From: Azolla caroliniana
Lineage: Eukaryota; Polypodiophyta
Direction of reading: 5' to 3'
DNA: 64,000 nt
Assembly (NCBI GenBank): GCA_043228905.1
Contig: JBHGNT010000022.1
Location: forward strand, 2,232,001-2,296,000
The notes beneath the pieces were generated by a model. That model made no database searches. It had not been told where the DNA came from and saw nothing but the letters and a program-made list of their open reading frames with translations. The position numbers and the translations under genes were made by a program. Shown piece by piece: positions 11,287-21,916 of the stretch (position 1 is the first letter of the stretch; the number at the start of each line of letters is the position of its first letter).

Positions 11287-11709
11287 AAAGATTTGAACCC
11301 ATGACCTTGTGTTACATGGGTTGAACCCTTACCATTAAACTATGGATTGTAATACAAAAGATATTATTTTTCATTTATTATTTCATTATAGGAAATTCAT
11401 GTATATTGCAGATTACTCTAGAACCTTCTAGAAACTTTAGGAGTACTCCTGACAACACCATAAATAGAGGCACAAGGAATTATTCCGAACCAATTTGGCT
11501 CAACGCCAGTCTTAAGCCTCCTAGCTGTTCTTGTATCTTTCTTCAAATAATATACTTCTTATTGTCATCATTCTCTATCTTTGTCTGTCTGTTTGTCTCT
11601 CTTCCCCTCTCGTGACTCTCACACACTCTTTCCCTTCTTTGTACTAATCCTCATTCTTCCCCTCTATCTTTAGTACTAATTCACTCTACCTCTAGTACTA
11701 TCCCCGATA
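11261..11709 (+). repeat. A1 3' LTR
   Basis: It starts TGTCATATGGCATGG directly after the polypurine tract AAAAGGGGGGATAG and ends ..ccccgata. It is clearly related to 7,189-7,628 with many substitutions. Confidence 0.85.
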
Positions 11710-11935
11710 GGCCGAGAGGTTTGGTGAATATATTGACAACTTATCATTTTGTCGAAACATGCGTAAGTTCGACTTCACCGGAAAGGACTTGCTCATGGAT
11801 GAAGTGATAGTGCACCTCAATGTGCTTTGTCGGGGCATGGAAGACGGGGTTCTTTGCTAGCTGGACATTGATGAGGTTGTCACAATATATTACTATTGGC
11901 ATGGACAACTCCATCTGTAGATCCTTCAATAGCCT
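11710..11935 (-). pseudogene. Copia-2 RNase H, middle piece
   Basis: The minus strand encodes VIYCDNLINVQLAKNPVFH, then TKHIEVHYHFIHEQVLSGE and VSTK, two stops, and VVNIFTKPL. These are the classical C-terminal RNase H blocks of Ty1/copia (CDN, HxRTKHI, FTKPL). It is bordered by A1 on the left and A2 on the right. Confidence 0.85.
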
Positions 11936-11940
11936 CTTGG

Positions 11941-12402
11941 TGTTAGGAGCAGTACTAAGACAGAGAAGTACTGTCAAGAACAATACTAAAATAGAGAAGG
12001 AATTAGTACTAAAAGATGAGAATTAGTACTACGGGAGGTGTAGAACTCTCGAGAGAAGGAGAAAGTGAGTGAGAGAGAGAGATTGAGAGAGAGAGAGAGA
12101 GAATGAGGATAACAAAAGATATATATTATGTTAAGGGAATATACAATAGTAGCTAGGAGGCTTAAGACTGGCGTTGAACCGATTTGGTTTGAAATAATGC
12201 CTTGTGCCTCCTTTTATAGTGTTCTTAGGAATACCCCTCAAGTTTCTAGAATGTTCCTGAGAAATTTGGAATATACATCAATTTTCTATAGTAAAACTTA
12301 AATGAAAATAACATCTTTTGTATTACAATACATAGCCTAATGGTAAGAGCTTGACGTATGTAACCTAAGGTCATGGGTTCGAGTCTTTGCTATATTATGA
12401 CA
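11941..12402 (-). repeat. A2 3' LTR
   Basis: On the plus strand it runs from TGTTAGGAGCAGTACTAAG to ..ttatgaca, and is longer than other A LTRs because about 30 bp at the outer end are tandemly duplicated (the TGTC.AGAACAATAC start recurs at 11,972). The reverse complement of the polypurine tract (ccccccttttaaaac) follows at once. Confidence 0.85.
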
Positions 12403-13790
12403 CTATCCCCCCTTTAAAACGACGAGTGTCACGAGTCGTTTTGGATTGAGAACCCGGTTTGTCTGGATATTGACGATGGAAGTCTTCAAGAAGAGCACGA
12501 GCATTGGTCACATTCTCTATTGGTTCCCAAGTACGCCCACTGGAACTATATCCTAGCCAATCGACTAAATAGTAGAGCTTGTTGCGAACAATCTTGGAAT
12601 CGAGGATGACGACAATCTCGTACTTAGGTCCATCTTCAAGCTCGATCGGGGGTGGAGGTTGTTTAATACAACATGGGATGGTGTTGTCTTGATAGGGTTC
12701 GAGGAGAGAACTATGAAACACCAGATGTATCCAAAGTTGTGGAGGTAGATCGAGACGAAAAGCGACATCATTAATTTTTCCGATAATATGGAAAGGACCT
12801 AATCACCAGTAATCCAACTTCTTGCATGGGCGAGTAGTCTTGATGTGTCGTCGTAGTAGCCACACCCGATCTCAAATGTCAAAACTAGATGGAAGCCGAT
12901 GACGATCCGCGTAAACCTTGTGTGTTTGTTGATCTTGCTGTAGATGAGTAGATAAATCTGCTTGTATCTTATGTAGCCATTCCAAACGATCCTCTACACA
13001 AGGATTTGTAGGTAACTCTGGGGTTTCAAATACACACCACCGGGGGTGACAACCCGTGTAAGCATAAAATGGTGTCACCTTTGTCGATGAGTGGACAGAG
13101 TTATTATACGCAAATTCGGCGAAGTGGAGAATATCTGCCTAGTCATCTTGATGATAGCTTAAAAAGCACCGAAGATACTGCTCCAACATTTGATTTGTTC
13201 GTTCTGCTTGGCCGTCTGTTTGCGGGTGGTAGCCGGAGGAGAGGTTACAAGTGACCTTAAGCATTTTAAAGAGGTGCTTCCAGAACTTTGAGACGACTTG
13301 GGGTCCACGGTCGCTGATGATACTATCGGGAAGGCCATGATGCCGACGTACTTTATGCATGACAATTTCAGCGGTTTCTTCACTGGAGATTTCCTTAGTA
13401 CATGGCAGGAAATGGGCCATCTTCGTATATCGATCTACTATTGTTAAGATAGCATTGAATCCCTTAGAGAGCGGAAGATCTATGATGAAATCTAGGGCAA
13501 TGGATTGCCATGGCTTGCTTGGAATTGGTAATGGTTCTAACAAACCATATGGATGATTCCTTGGCATTTTTGCTCTGCAACATGTATCACAAGTCTGAAC
13601 AAAATCTTCGAGAAATTGTCGCATATGGGGCCACCAGAAGGACCGTTGTACTAAATCTAGTGTTTTAGTACTACCAAAATGCCCAGCTGTATATGTGTCA
13701 TGAAAATTTTGGACTATTGGAAGGCGACAAGTACCATTAGGAACCTACAAGAGTTTCTTAAAGAATAGTAATCCATCATGACATTCGAAT
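12403..13790 (-). pseudogene. A2 integrase and chromodomain
   Basis: Integrase core blocks at 13,624-13,139 read CDTCCRAKMPRNHPYG (zinc-binding end), IALDFIIDLP (first Asp), SIISDRGPQVVSKFW (second Asp) and YHPQTDGQAERTNQ (Glu), so the DDE triad is present. The frame breaks after SYHQDD. The distal part is in pieces at 13,078-12,872 and 12,721-12,395, ending with the chromodomain text NKLYYLVDWLGYSSSGRTWE. Stops and shifts make the protein inactive. Confidence 0.85.
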
Positions 13791-15480
13791 TGTCAATAGT
13801 CCGTACCTGGTTGTTGCGATTGTGAACAAGATGCTCGAGAGGGATCAATTTGTGCTAGAATTGCTTGAGCGAAAAAATTTGTCTTCAAGTCCTCACATAT
13901 GGTATTGATAACGTGGGGATCCAAGGGCATACCGAAGACCTGTGTTGCTTGCAGTCGTGCCGGTCCCAAGATTACTTGCTTTTGGTTATCGAAAGCCGGC
14001 TCGCCGGGACGCGGTGCTAGATATGAACGCCGTGATAATGCATCTGCCTTCCCTTGTGGCTTCCTTGGATGATATGTAATTTTGAAATCGAAACGAGTGA
14101 GGAATTGGGCCCACCAAGCTTGATGTCGATTTAACACACGAGCATTCTAAAAGTAGGCAATGTTTTTGTGATCACTGAATACGATGACTTGATGAGAAGA
14201 CCCCTCTAGAAAATGCCTCCATTGCGTAAAAGAATTCACTATTGCTAATAGCTCCTTATCATGAATTTCATAGTTGATTTCCACGGCGTCAAACTTGCGA
14301 GAATGCTACCCAAGGCGAAATACGACGTGTCTGCTTCAATGATGAATGGTTTTTCTGGATCAACATGAGCTAAAATAAGAGCTGATGTAAATGCCTTCTT
14401 AAGACTCTCAAAAGAACTGTCTGCTTCTTCAGACCAAACGAATGATTTTCCCTTCCTGGTAAGTTGTGTGAGACGCAGAACAAGCTTTGAGTAATACTGT
14501 ATAAACTTGCGGTAAAAATTGGCAAAGCCTAAAAAGCATTGCACATCTCACAACGAACGTAGAGTCTGCCACTCTACCACCGTTTTGACCTTAGCTGGAT
14601 CCATGGAGATGCCTTCCAAGGATATGACATAGCCCAAAAACTCTACTTGGTTGCACTCGAAACTACATTTTTCGAGTTTTCCATAAAGAGCATGTTCTCG
14701 AAGCCGTTTTAGTACTAACAGTACATCAGAATCATGCTCTTCTTGGGTCTTTGAATAAACCAGTAGATCATCCAAATAGATGATCAAAAAATCATCCAAG
14801 AGACCTCGAAATATATCATTTGCCCTGTGTTGGAACACTGCTGGCGCATTATTGAGGCCAAGTGGCATGACCGTATACTCGAAGTGCCCATATCTGGTGC
14901 GAAACGCAGTCTTCCATTAATCTCCTAGTGAGATCCGTACGAGGTTATATGCTCCTCGTAAGTCGATCTTTGTGAAGAAACTTGCATCATTGATCCTTTC
15001 TAAAAGACTTGAGATAAGAGGAAGTGCATACGTATTCCTGATGGTGACTTTATTCAACCCACGGTAATCTACGACGAGACGAAGTGATCCATCCTTTTTC
15101 TTGACGAAGAAAATGGGTGCGCCGGTTGGAGATTTCGAATGTCGAATGAAACCATTTGCCAAATTCTCCTCTATATAGGCTCAAAGGACTTCGAGCTCGG
15201 TTGGTGACAAATTGTAGATTGGTTCCCATTGTGGCTATTTTCCCGGTTGTAAATCGATGGGGCAATCATACGATCGATGGTGAGGAAGTGTATTGGCTCG
15301 TACTTTATCGAACACATCAGCATAATGACGATACTTCTCTGGAAGTTGAATGGTGGACTCCTCTTTATTGATTCTGGAGGGGTCTACTTATATTGCAGAG
15401 AGAAACATTTCTTCCTTGCGTCTTTCCTCACGCAACTGATGTAGCCAAATGGTTGCAATCTTATGAGTAGATCCTCGGGT
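13791..15480 (-). pseudogene. A2 reverse transcriptase and RNase H
   Basis: RT fragments lie at 15,162-14,917 ([32 protein letters not shown]) and 14,868-14,548 ([25 protein letters not shown] with an intact YLDD). RNase H fragments lie at 14,544-14,245 and 14,137-13,793 (the latter with [18 protein letters not shown]). A stretch between the two RNase H fragments has lost codons compared with A3. Each junction is a stop or frameshift. Confidence 0.85.
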
Positions 15481-15960
15481 TTGTCAACACCGTATTTCTC
15501 CTTTTCTCCAATCTATGGCTGGGTTATGTAATTCGAACCATGGTAATCCCAAAACAATGGGATGTTCTGGGATACTAATTATATTAAATGATACAACACA
15601 CACTAAGTTATCTAGGACAATATTAACGGGTTCTAACTCTTCTATAATATTCCCGGAAGCAATGGGATGACCATCAATGACTACTACATAGGCTGGACAT
15701 GGGAGTTTCTTTAGGGATATCTGATGACCTTGGGCAAAATTCCTATCCATGAAGCAAGAGTTGGATCCGGAATCTAAGAGTGCCAAGACATGTACTGGAG
15801 GAGTACTTTTAGTACTAACCATTACTTGAGCTAAGAACACATTGCTAACTTGCTTAGAGGAAATGGAACCACTAATGGGCTGCACAAATCTAGGGTTGTC
15901 CAACCAAACGGCTCCTATTTTGGCTAGACTTAATTGTTTAACTCTTCTTTTAGTTGACTA
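15481..15960 (-). pseudogene. A2 protease
   Basis: An open frame of 139 codons (15,903-15,484) contains HVLALLDSGSNSCFMD, an aspartic protease site with DSGS. IVLGLPWFELHNPAIDW follows, the second conserved block of gypsy proteases. The chain ends at a stop just before the RT spacer. Confidence 0.8.
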
Positions 15961-16558
15961 AGGATTTCAAATTTGTTTGAAAGGGTGGGGCAATTAGGAC
16001 TATGAGACACACCCAAAGGAATAGACTCGGGTTTAGTACTATTAGTACTAGCAGTTATTTGATTTACTTGCCTTTTTGGCCGATGGGGACAGTTCACTAC
16101 AATATGCCCCAGTCCACCGCAATAAAGAGATAATCAATTTGCCCTACGTCGCTGCTTTTCTTCTTCCGATAGTAGTTCGCGATGACGTGCGGTGTTGATT
16201 TCCATTGGTGTCAGAGTATTTGTTGGAGACGTATTGAATGAATCCCTTGGGAAAGGCTTTGCTACGATTGAAGCGTAGGTGGGCTCCGATCTTGTCCGTG
16301 GCATTTGGAACTGACATTCCGTTCGAAGAGGCAATTATTGCATCGCACCGCACTTCTTATTGGTTCTGTTAATGACTCTGGCTCCCCGGGGAAAGTTAAG
16401 AGTAAATCTTTAACATCATTACGTAGGCCAAAACGAAATTGCTCCATTAGTGCCTGGTCATCCTAGGGAATATCGGTGGCAAGAAGACAGAAATCCGCAA
16501 CATAAGCCGAGGTTGGCTGCTCACCTTGGCGCAATCTTCGGATTTTGTTGATTGTTGT
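15961..16558 (-). pseudogene. A2 gag, C-terminal part
   Basis: The minus strand encodes the capsid end (EQFRFGLRNDVKDLLLTFP), a TPMEIN segment and a zinc-knuckle region near 16,080-16,140. The knuckle is poorly preserved. Copia C begins at 16,559, preceded by the putative TSD GTTGT (16,554-16,558). The remaining amino-terminal half of gag is missing. Confidence 0.75.
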
Positions 16559-16980
16559 TGTTGAGAGACAAGCTCAACATTGAGTGCGTAATATGGCGCG
16601 TAACCCAGTGTGTCGACTGGATGCATAAGTTAGTACGCACAACCTGGCCATATCAATGCGTAAACCGAAAGGTCGTTAGAGAGATATTCCTCGTAAGGAA
16701 TAATTTTGGGAGTGAGTGTCGAGGCTCATTTATGAGCAATCAAGTACTGTCAGTACTTGTGTCAACCCGATTGTTAGGGCTTGTATAAAAGGTGCTCACT
16801 GAGCACGGTGTATGTATAGAGAGCCATTTATTTTGAATCTGAGTTTTTACATTGTCTACTCTCTCACTCTTTGTCTCTCCCTCTCCCTCTCCATTTCTGT
16901 GTTTTACCGAATTGTCTTATTCCTCCGAACTATGTAGTCTATGTTTACACACACGCTTCTGCACAACGTATTCTTTTACA
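16559..16980 (+). repeat. Copia C 5' LTR
   Basis: It runs from TGTTGAGAGACAAGC to ..TTCTTTTACA (422 bp), with terminal TG..CA. The segment GGCTTGTATAAAAGG (about 16,778-16,792) looks like a TATA box. It is the same family as the solo LTR at 21,917-22,296 and the copia-2 LTR at 6,026. Confidence 0.85.
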
Positions 16981-16992
16981 TGGTATCAGAGC
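16981..16992 (+). other. Primer-binding site for initiator tRNA-Met
   Basis: TGGTATCAGAGC follows the LTR end directly. This is the standard plant copia primer site, complementary to the 3' end of tRNA-iMet. Confidence 0.9.
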
Positions 16993-17084
16993 GAGAGGGT
17001 TGAGGTCCTCTGCAGTCGACAAGAAAAGTTTGTGATGAAATAGAGTTGAAATTGTTCGCTTTTGGAGAAGAAAAAGACAGTGCT

Positions 17085-19610
17085 ATGAACAGAGGAATGG
17101 GAACCTAACTTTCGACTGAAAAGCTTGACAAAAGCAACTACACATCTTGGTCTTACAAGTAGCACCAGTACCTACTCGGCCATGGCTACTGGAGTTATGT
17201 CGAAGGAGCAAATGATGTGGCACCCGACTCGACACACAGTGACTATCCGGCTTGGGAATAAGCGGCAAGCAGAGTGTTGTACTGCTTCGCATCCTGTGTG
17301 AGCGATCAACTTTTGAGCTATATTCGGGATGCCAAGACACCGAAGGACGCGTGCGCAAATCTCAAAAGAATTTTTGCCGCCAACACAATGGCCAGAAAGC
17401 TGTAGCTCAGACAGGAGCTCAACAATGTACGACAAAGAAATATGTTGGTGGCTGATTACACCACCAAGATCAAAGAAATTTGCGACTCTCTCACCTCCGT
17501 CAACGTGAACATCGAGGAAGATGAAATGGTGCAGGTTTGTCTTGGTGGCTTGGCGTCAAAGTTCGGACCTTTCCAAACGACAATCTGCACGAGGGAGATT
17601 ACGCCTTCGTTTTTCGAGCTTCAGTCAATGTTTCTCATAGAAGAAAACCACGGGGGTGCGTCGACGAGTGCGCACGATGATGGCAAGATGCTTTACATGG
17701 AGGATGATAGGCCCCGTGGTCGTGGTGGACGAGGTGGATCTGCGCGCAATGGAGGAGGCCAAAAAGAGCAGAATGTACAGCATAATCGAGATGCCGGAAG
17801 CAATTCCGAATGCTCCACAAGCAAGGGAAATCATGGCGGCGCCGGAAGACGGCAAGAGAAGACCGTGCCGGATTGCTGGTACTGTGGCAAGAAAGGCCAC
17901 AAGGAAAGCGAGTGCTGGAAAAAGCGGGCCAATTCGGACAAAGCTGGATCGAGCGGAAGAGGAGCAAAAAGGTGTCAGAAGTCGCACTTCGTAGAACGCT
18001 CGGAACGAGTCGGGGATGGAGCGGGCCCTGCCTTCGTAATGAAGCATAAAGCCAAGTCAATGGTCGTGAACACCTCGAAATCAAGCGAGGTGTGGTATGT
18101 CGATTCCGGAGCGTCAAATCATATGACGAGTCACGAGGAATGGTTCTCGTACTTGGAGAATCCAGAATCACAAGGGGTTGTCGAAATGGGAGATGACACC
18201 CCGCATACCATCAAACGTGTCGGTGAAGTTCCCCTCAGCCACATCGGGGAGAAAGGGAAACTCATGAACGTGTTGCATGTCCCGACAATAACGAAGAACC
18301 TAGTGTTAATCGGTCAGATAATCGACCAAGGTATGTAAGTTCGATTCACGCATCTCAGCTGCTTCATAGAAGAGGAAGGCAAAGTAATCGCACAAGGGTG
18401 CTATGAAGGGAGGATGTTTATCCTCGACACTAATCAAGCTGGAATCGCGTTGTACGCGAAAGGACAAAAGGTCGAATCGGATATCGACCTGTGGCACAAG
18501 CAGTTTGGCCACGTAAATTTCCCACGGCTTCGTGAGATGTAGACGAAGAACATTGTTTTCGGGTTACCGAAATTTCGTGGCCGGAATGGCCAAGTCTGCG
18601 AAGGTTGTCAGATGGGAAAACAACACCGACTTCCATTCCCTAATGAGCGTAATCGTAGTCGAAGTCCGCTGGATTTGATCCATTCGGATGTGTGGGGTCC
18701 GGCACAGAACGTGAGTCTCGATGGAAGCCGTTACTTTGTAACCTTCATTGACGACTTCACTCGGCACATGTGGGTATGCACAATCGTGAAGAAGAACGAA
18801 GTCTTCGCATGTTTCCTGAAGGTAAAGAGCCTTGTGGAAAGGGAAATGGGGCGTAAGGAGTAGTTCTCCGATCAATTCACAAGTTATCTACAGAAGGAGG
18901 GAATTCGACGTGAATTCTCGTGTAGATATACGCCGGAGCAGAACGATGTAGCCGAGCGGAAGAATCGGACGATTGAAGAAGCGGCCAGGGCAATGCTTGA
19001 AGAGAAGCATATGCCGAAATTCTATTGGGCCGAAGCCGTGAAGACGGCTATCTACCTTCAGAATTGGACTTCTGCTAATGGAGGAGTGTCGCTACATGAG
19101 CTGTATTTCGGGAAGAAGCCGAACTTGGCACACTTGAGGATCTTCGGCAACATCGCGTATGTGGACGTGTTGAAGGAGAAAAGGAGGAAACTGGATGCTA
19201 AAGCTGAGAAATGTATCTTGGTCGGCTATTCAGATGAGCAGAAAGGGTATAAAGTGTGATAACCCTCGAACAAAGGAAGTACGCGTAAGCCACGACGTTG
19301 TGTTCGACGAGTCCGCTTCGTGGTACCTGCCTTCTCCTCCAAAACCTCATGACTCCATTCCGATTTCTAAAGAAGAAATCAGCGAGGCTGAAATGCCTCC
19401 GCATGATGAGGATGTCGGAGCTATGAGAGAGAGTCCGATCTCATTTCGACTAAGCGGGCCAAATGAGGGGTTGGGCTGAGATGGCCAACCAGATAATGAG
19501 ACGGGGAGTAGTGGAGACTCGGATGTGCATTCCCTGCGCAAGAAGCCAAGGAGATGGCTTACGCGCAAGGAAAAAGGCAAGAAGAAAATGCCGAAATACG
19601 ATTGTAGAGA
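17085..19610 (+). pseudogene. Copia C gag, protease and integrase
   Basis: ATG at 17,085 opens one frame that carries through gag, protease and integrase with at least seven in-frame stops (for example TAA 17,106, TAG 17,160, TAA 18,336, TAG 18,540, TAG 18,861). The zinc knuckle is CWYCGKKGHKESEC. The protease site is VWYVDSGASNHM. The GAG-pre-integrase block is LWHKQFGHVNFPRL, then CEGCQMGKQHRLPFP, LIHSDVWGP and AERKNRTIEEAARAM. A one-base shift near 19,255 is followed by VSHDVVFDESASW. The second catalytic Asp region of integrase is disturbed around the stop at 18,861. Confidence 0.85.
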
Positions 19611-19622
19611 GATGAGTACTAA

Positions 19623-19681
19623 TTCTCATCAGTGCGTCAACCGAAAGGCCGTTAGAGAGACGGCTTACGCACTGATGAGAA
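19623..19681. repeat. Perfect 15-bp inverted repeat at a deletion junction
   Basis: TTCTCATCAGTGCGT (19,623-19,637) is the exact reverse complement of ACGCACTGATGAGAA (19,667-19,681), with a 29-nt spacer. The spacer contains ccgaaaggccgttagagaga, almost the same as part of the C LTR near 16,667. It lies exactly between truncated copia C and the truncated A2 5' LTR. Confidence 0.8.
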
Positions 19682-20092
19682 AATAGAGAAGGAATTAGTA
19701 CTAAAAGATGAGAATTAGTACTACGGGAGGTGTAGAACTCTCGAGAGAAGGAGAAAGTGAGTGAATGAGAGAGATTGAGAGAGAGAGAGAGAATGAGGAT
19801 AACAAAAGATATATATTATGTTAAGGGAATATACAATAGTAGCTAGGAGGCTTAAGATTGGCGTTGAACCGATTTGGTCCGAAATAATGCCTTGTGCCTC
19901 CTTTTATAGTGTTCTCAGGAATACTCCTGAAGTTTCTAGAATGTTCCTGAGAAATTTGGAATATACATCAATTTTCTATAGTAAAACTTAAATGAAAATA
20001 ATATCCTTCGTATTACAATACATAGCCTAATGGTAAGAGCTCGACCCATGTAACATAAGGTCATGGGTTTGAGTCTTTACCATATCATGACA
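19682..20092 (-). repeat. A2 5' LTR, truncated
   Basis: It matches the A-family LTR in minus orientation, ending ..atcatgaca next to TSD CTTGG. The first ~16 bases of the family's plus-strand text (TGTCAGGAACAG..) are lost at the deletion junction. A tRNA-like A box (TAGCCTAATGG, 20,023-20,033) and B box (GGTTTGAGTC, 20,066-20,075) are well preserved. Confidence 0.8.
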
Positions 20093-20097
20093 CTTGG

Positions 20098-20845
20098 GAC
20101 AAATGGCTTTGCATGTCGCAACAACGGCTTCCATATATTTAGCCTCAGTCCTTGAAAATGCAACTGTCGGCCTCTTTTTACTGCTCTAGGTGATCGCTGC
20201 GCTTCCCAAAGAAAACGCAAATCCAGATGTAGAGCTACGATCACCGGCATTTCCGGCCCAATTTGCATTTGTGTTGCCGACCAACTGTTCGGCAACACCG
20301 GTCCGATATAGCATCGCCCTGTCCTTCGTGCTGCTTACATATCTCAAGATCCTTTGTATGCACATAAACAGACTGATCAAGCTGATTGGATAACTGAGGT
20401 CTGGATGGGTGATGGTAAGGTAGATAAGGGTTTTAACAATCTGTCAGAACCGTGTCAGTCCTCTGCTACGACAAAAACTGACTGATCAAGCTGATCGGAT
20501 AGCTAAGGTCCGGGTGGGTGATGGTCAGGTTGATAAGGCTTTTGACAATCTATCGGAACCGTGTCAGGCTGAACACCATTCCTGAACCTTGGCGAAGCGT
20601 CACGTTTCGGTCTAGAGGAATTGAGACGGATTAGCAATCCGTCATTCTGAACTTGAAGAGCATACTCAACCGATAATGACTTTGGCTAATCAGTATGCCT
20701 TCAAGGGTGCAGATCACTTTGATCCTGAGGAAGTACTGAAGGTCCCCCAGATCTTTCATTTCGATTAATGCAACAAGTTGGTACTTTACGCGACCAATTT
20801 CTTCTAGGTTGGCACTGACGATGACTATAGATAACAGATTTGTTC
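20098..20845 (-). pseudogene. Copia-2 reverse transcriptase end and RNase H start
   Basis: The minus strand shows IEMKDLGDLQYFLRIKVI (RT, near 20,750), a segment like LTITHPDLSYPI, then ILRYVSSTKD, NANWAGNAGDRSSTSGFAF and TVAFSRTEAKYMEA (RNase H). The LTITxPD-containing stretch is tandemly duplicated (about 20,368-20,460 and 20,472-20,567). The YVDD motif is not preserved at the truncated right edge. Confidence 0.8.
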
Positions 20846-21526
20846 CAATCTATCTCTTTTTCTTTGGGCAGTTGGGCACCAATTAATCTTTACCACACCC
20901 TAGACACATTGATGCTTCTCTCTAGAACCACTCAATGAGGTCATGTGATTGTTCATTGAGACTTCGTGCTGGTGGTTGTGAGGGTGTTTCTGGTGGAGTG
21001 TATCGTGGTCGTTGTGCCATCTGGTTGTAATACTCATGTTTAGTTAGGCACTCACTAACCATGTGGCCCTTGGCAATCGAAACATTTCAATTTTTGCTTT
21101 CTTAGACCATTGTTGTTTTGATACCCCATCGGTGGGCATCCTTGTTCATCTTGTAGGACATAGACCGGTATTTGGTCACCTTCAAAATCTACGAAGTGGG
21201 AAAGCACCTCTTCTTCACCGATGTACTCTCCGTATGGGTTTTCATATTCTGCCCCCCCCCTCTTCCAACATGAGCTTGGTTGTCCATGGCATATTCAAGT
21301 TCGGCAAGGCGGGCTCCAACGCGAGGTAGTGGGGGTTGTTGAGGAAGTATTGCGGTTATTTGTGGGCGGCTCGGTCGTGGAGGTGATCGTGGGTGCTCTA
21401 CCATTGGTATTTGTTTGAACCTTCTATTTGGGGCTTGTGAACAATTTTCTTGGGAGTGCATCACGAAGGCCTCACTTACAATACTGGGCCATGTGTGATG
21501 ACCATGACACATCACACATTGTACGG
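20846..21526 (-). pseudogene. Element D gag, nucleocapsid part
   Basis: On the minus strand, text beginning VQCVMCHGHHTW is followed by a Pro-rich hinge and ELEYAMDN. Then come two zinc-knuckle-like motifs: KCFDCQGPHMVSEC (one residue short in the CX2CX4HX4C pattern) and CLGCGKD-stop-LVPNCPKKK. This is the downstream half of the gag at 33,576-34,300, separated from it by solo LTR B1 at 21,526/33,576. Stops are frequent. Confidence 0.65.
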
Positions 21527-21916
21527 TGTTAGAGACATGAACTAATGTAAGCATTAGATAAGGATAGAATATAGATAAATAGATAGAAAGGAAAGAGAGA
21601 AAGAAGGGTGCCAATCCACTCGACCACCCCCGAGCGAAAGGATCAAGACGGACTCGAGCCTTGATCGGCGTCCCATACCACTGTTGTGGCGTTGAGTTGT
21701 ACCTGGTGCTGGCGCGCTCGCTACAAGACTTGACCCACCACAAGACAGAGTCTCGACGTAGTCAACAAGATGCTAAAATGAGGGTAGCTAGACCTCTCAT
21801 TTATAGCGATACCCAAGGCCCCTAGGCAAGTTCACACTTGGTCTAATGGGTTGTCTCAATCCTGAGGATTAAAAGTAATCCTCCCCTTCTTTACACTCTC
21901 GTTAAACCCTCACACT

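Larger units (their letters stand above)
7189..11709 (+). mobile_element. A1: plus-strand chromodomain Ty3/gypsy, integrase deleted
   Basis: Direct LTRs lie at 7,189-7,628 and 11,261-11,709, with gag, protease, RT, RNase H and a chromodomain in between. Most of integrase is gone: RNase H ends near 10,754 and the next codons at 10,783 belong to the post-integrase segment. Flanking bases are AGCCA on the left and GGCCG on the right, at best a decayed 5-bp TSD. The insertion point lies in copia-2 just after FTKPL. Many stops and shifts make it the oldest-looking A copy here. Confidence 0.85.
16559..19622 (+). mobile_element. C: plus-strand Ty1/copia, 3' half deleted
   Basis: A 5' LTR (16,559-16,980), a perfect primer-binding site and a single-frame gag-protease-integrase region are present. 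Coding text stops abruptly after a KGKKKMP segment near 19,605, in the linker between integrase and RT. RT, RNase H and nearly all of the 3' LTR are absent. It sits inside A2 gag. Confidence 0.85.
11941..20092 (-). mobile_element. A2: minus-strand chromodomain Ty3/gypsy with nested copia C
   Basis: The TSD CTTGG is exact at 11,936-11,940 and 20,093-20,097, and interrupts copia-2 RNase H. The 3' LTR is 11,941-12,402 and the 5' LTR (truncated) is 19,682-20,092. The minus strand carries chromodomain, integrase, RNase H, RT, protease and gag, each broken by stops. Copia C entered gag at 16,559. The amino half of gag and the primer site are lost in a deletion that also removed the end of C. Confidence 0.9.
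5290..20845 (-). mobile_element. Copia-1: decayed minus-strand Ty1/copia remnant containing copia-2
   Basis: Its 3' LTR fragment (5,290-5,445) and the end of its pol with a charged tail (5,446-6,025) are visible. At 6,026 the LTR of copia-2 cuts into the codons just after the RNase H motif VADLFTKP. No upstream part of copia-1 was identified with certainty, so the right edge is nominal and shared with copia-2, ending where element D's gag resumes near 20,846. Confidence 0.5.
6026..20845 (-). mobile_element. Copia-2: minus-strand Ty1/copia split by A1 and A2
   Basis: The pieces collate in order on the minus strand: RT/RNase H at 20,845-20,098, RNase H at 11,935-11,710, tail at 7,188-6,458 and 3' LTR at 6,457-6,026. 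Removing A2 (with its CTTGG duplication) restores an uninterrupted coding match across AICPK/RLLKDLQ. Removing A1 restores the join after FTKPL. Gag, protease, integrase and the 5' LTR are missing or were deleted at the right-hand junction with element D. Confidence 0.7.

Noticed and set aside
17625-18171. Long minus-strand ORFs opposite copia C gag
   Set aside because: Shadows of the sense gag-protease frame, which has clear zinc-knuckle and protease motifs.
19623-19681. MITE or transcription terminator hairpin
   Set aside because: No TSD, only one copy seen, and the spacer matches the C LTR, so junction filler is the better explanation.
21189-21743. 184-codon minus-strand ORF
   Set aside because: A chance fusion of LTR B1 sequence with element D gag. 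Only the gag part below 21,527 is meaningful.
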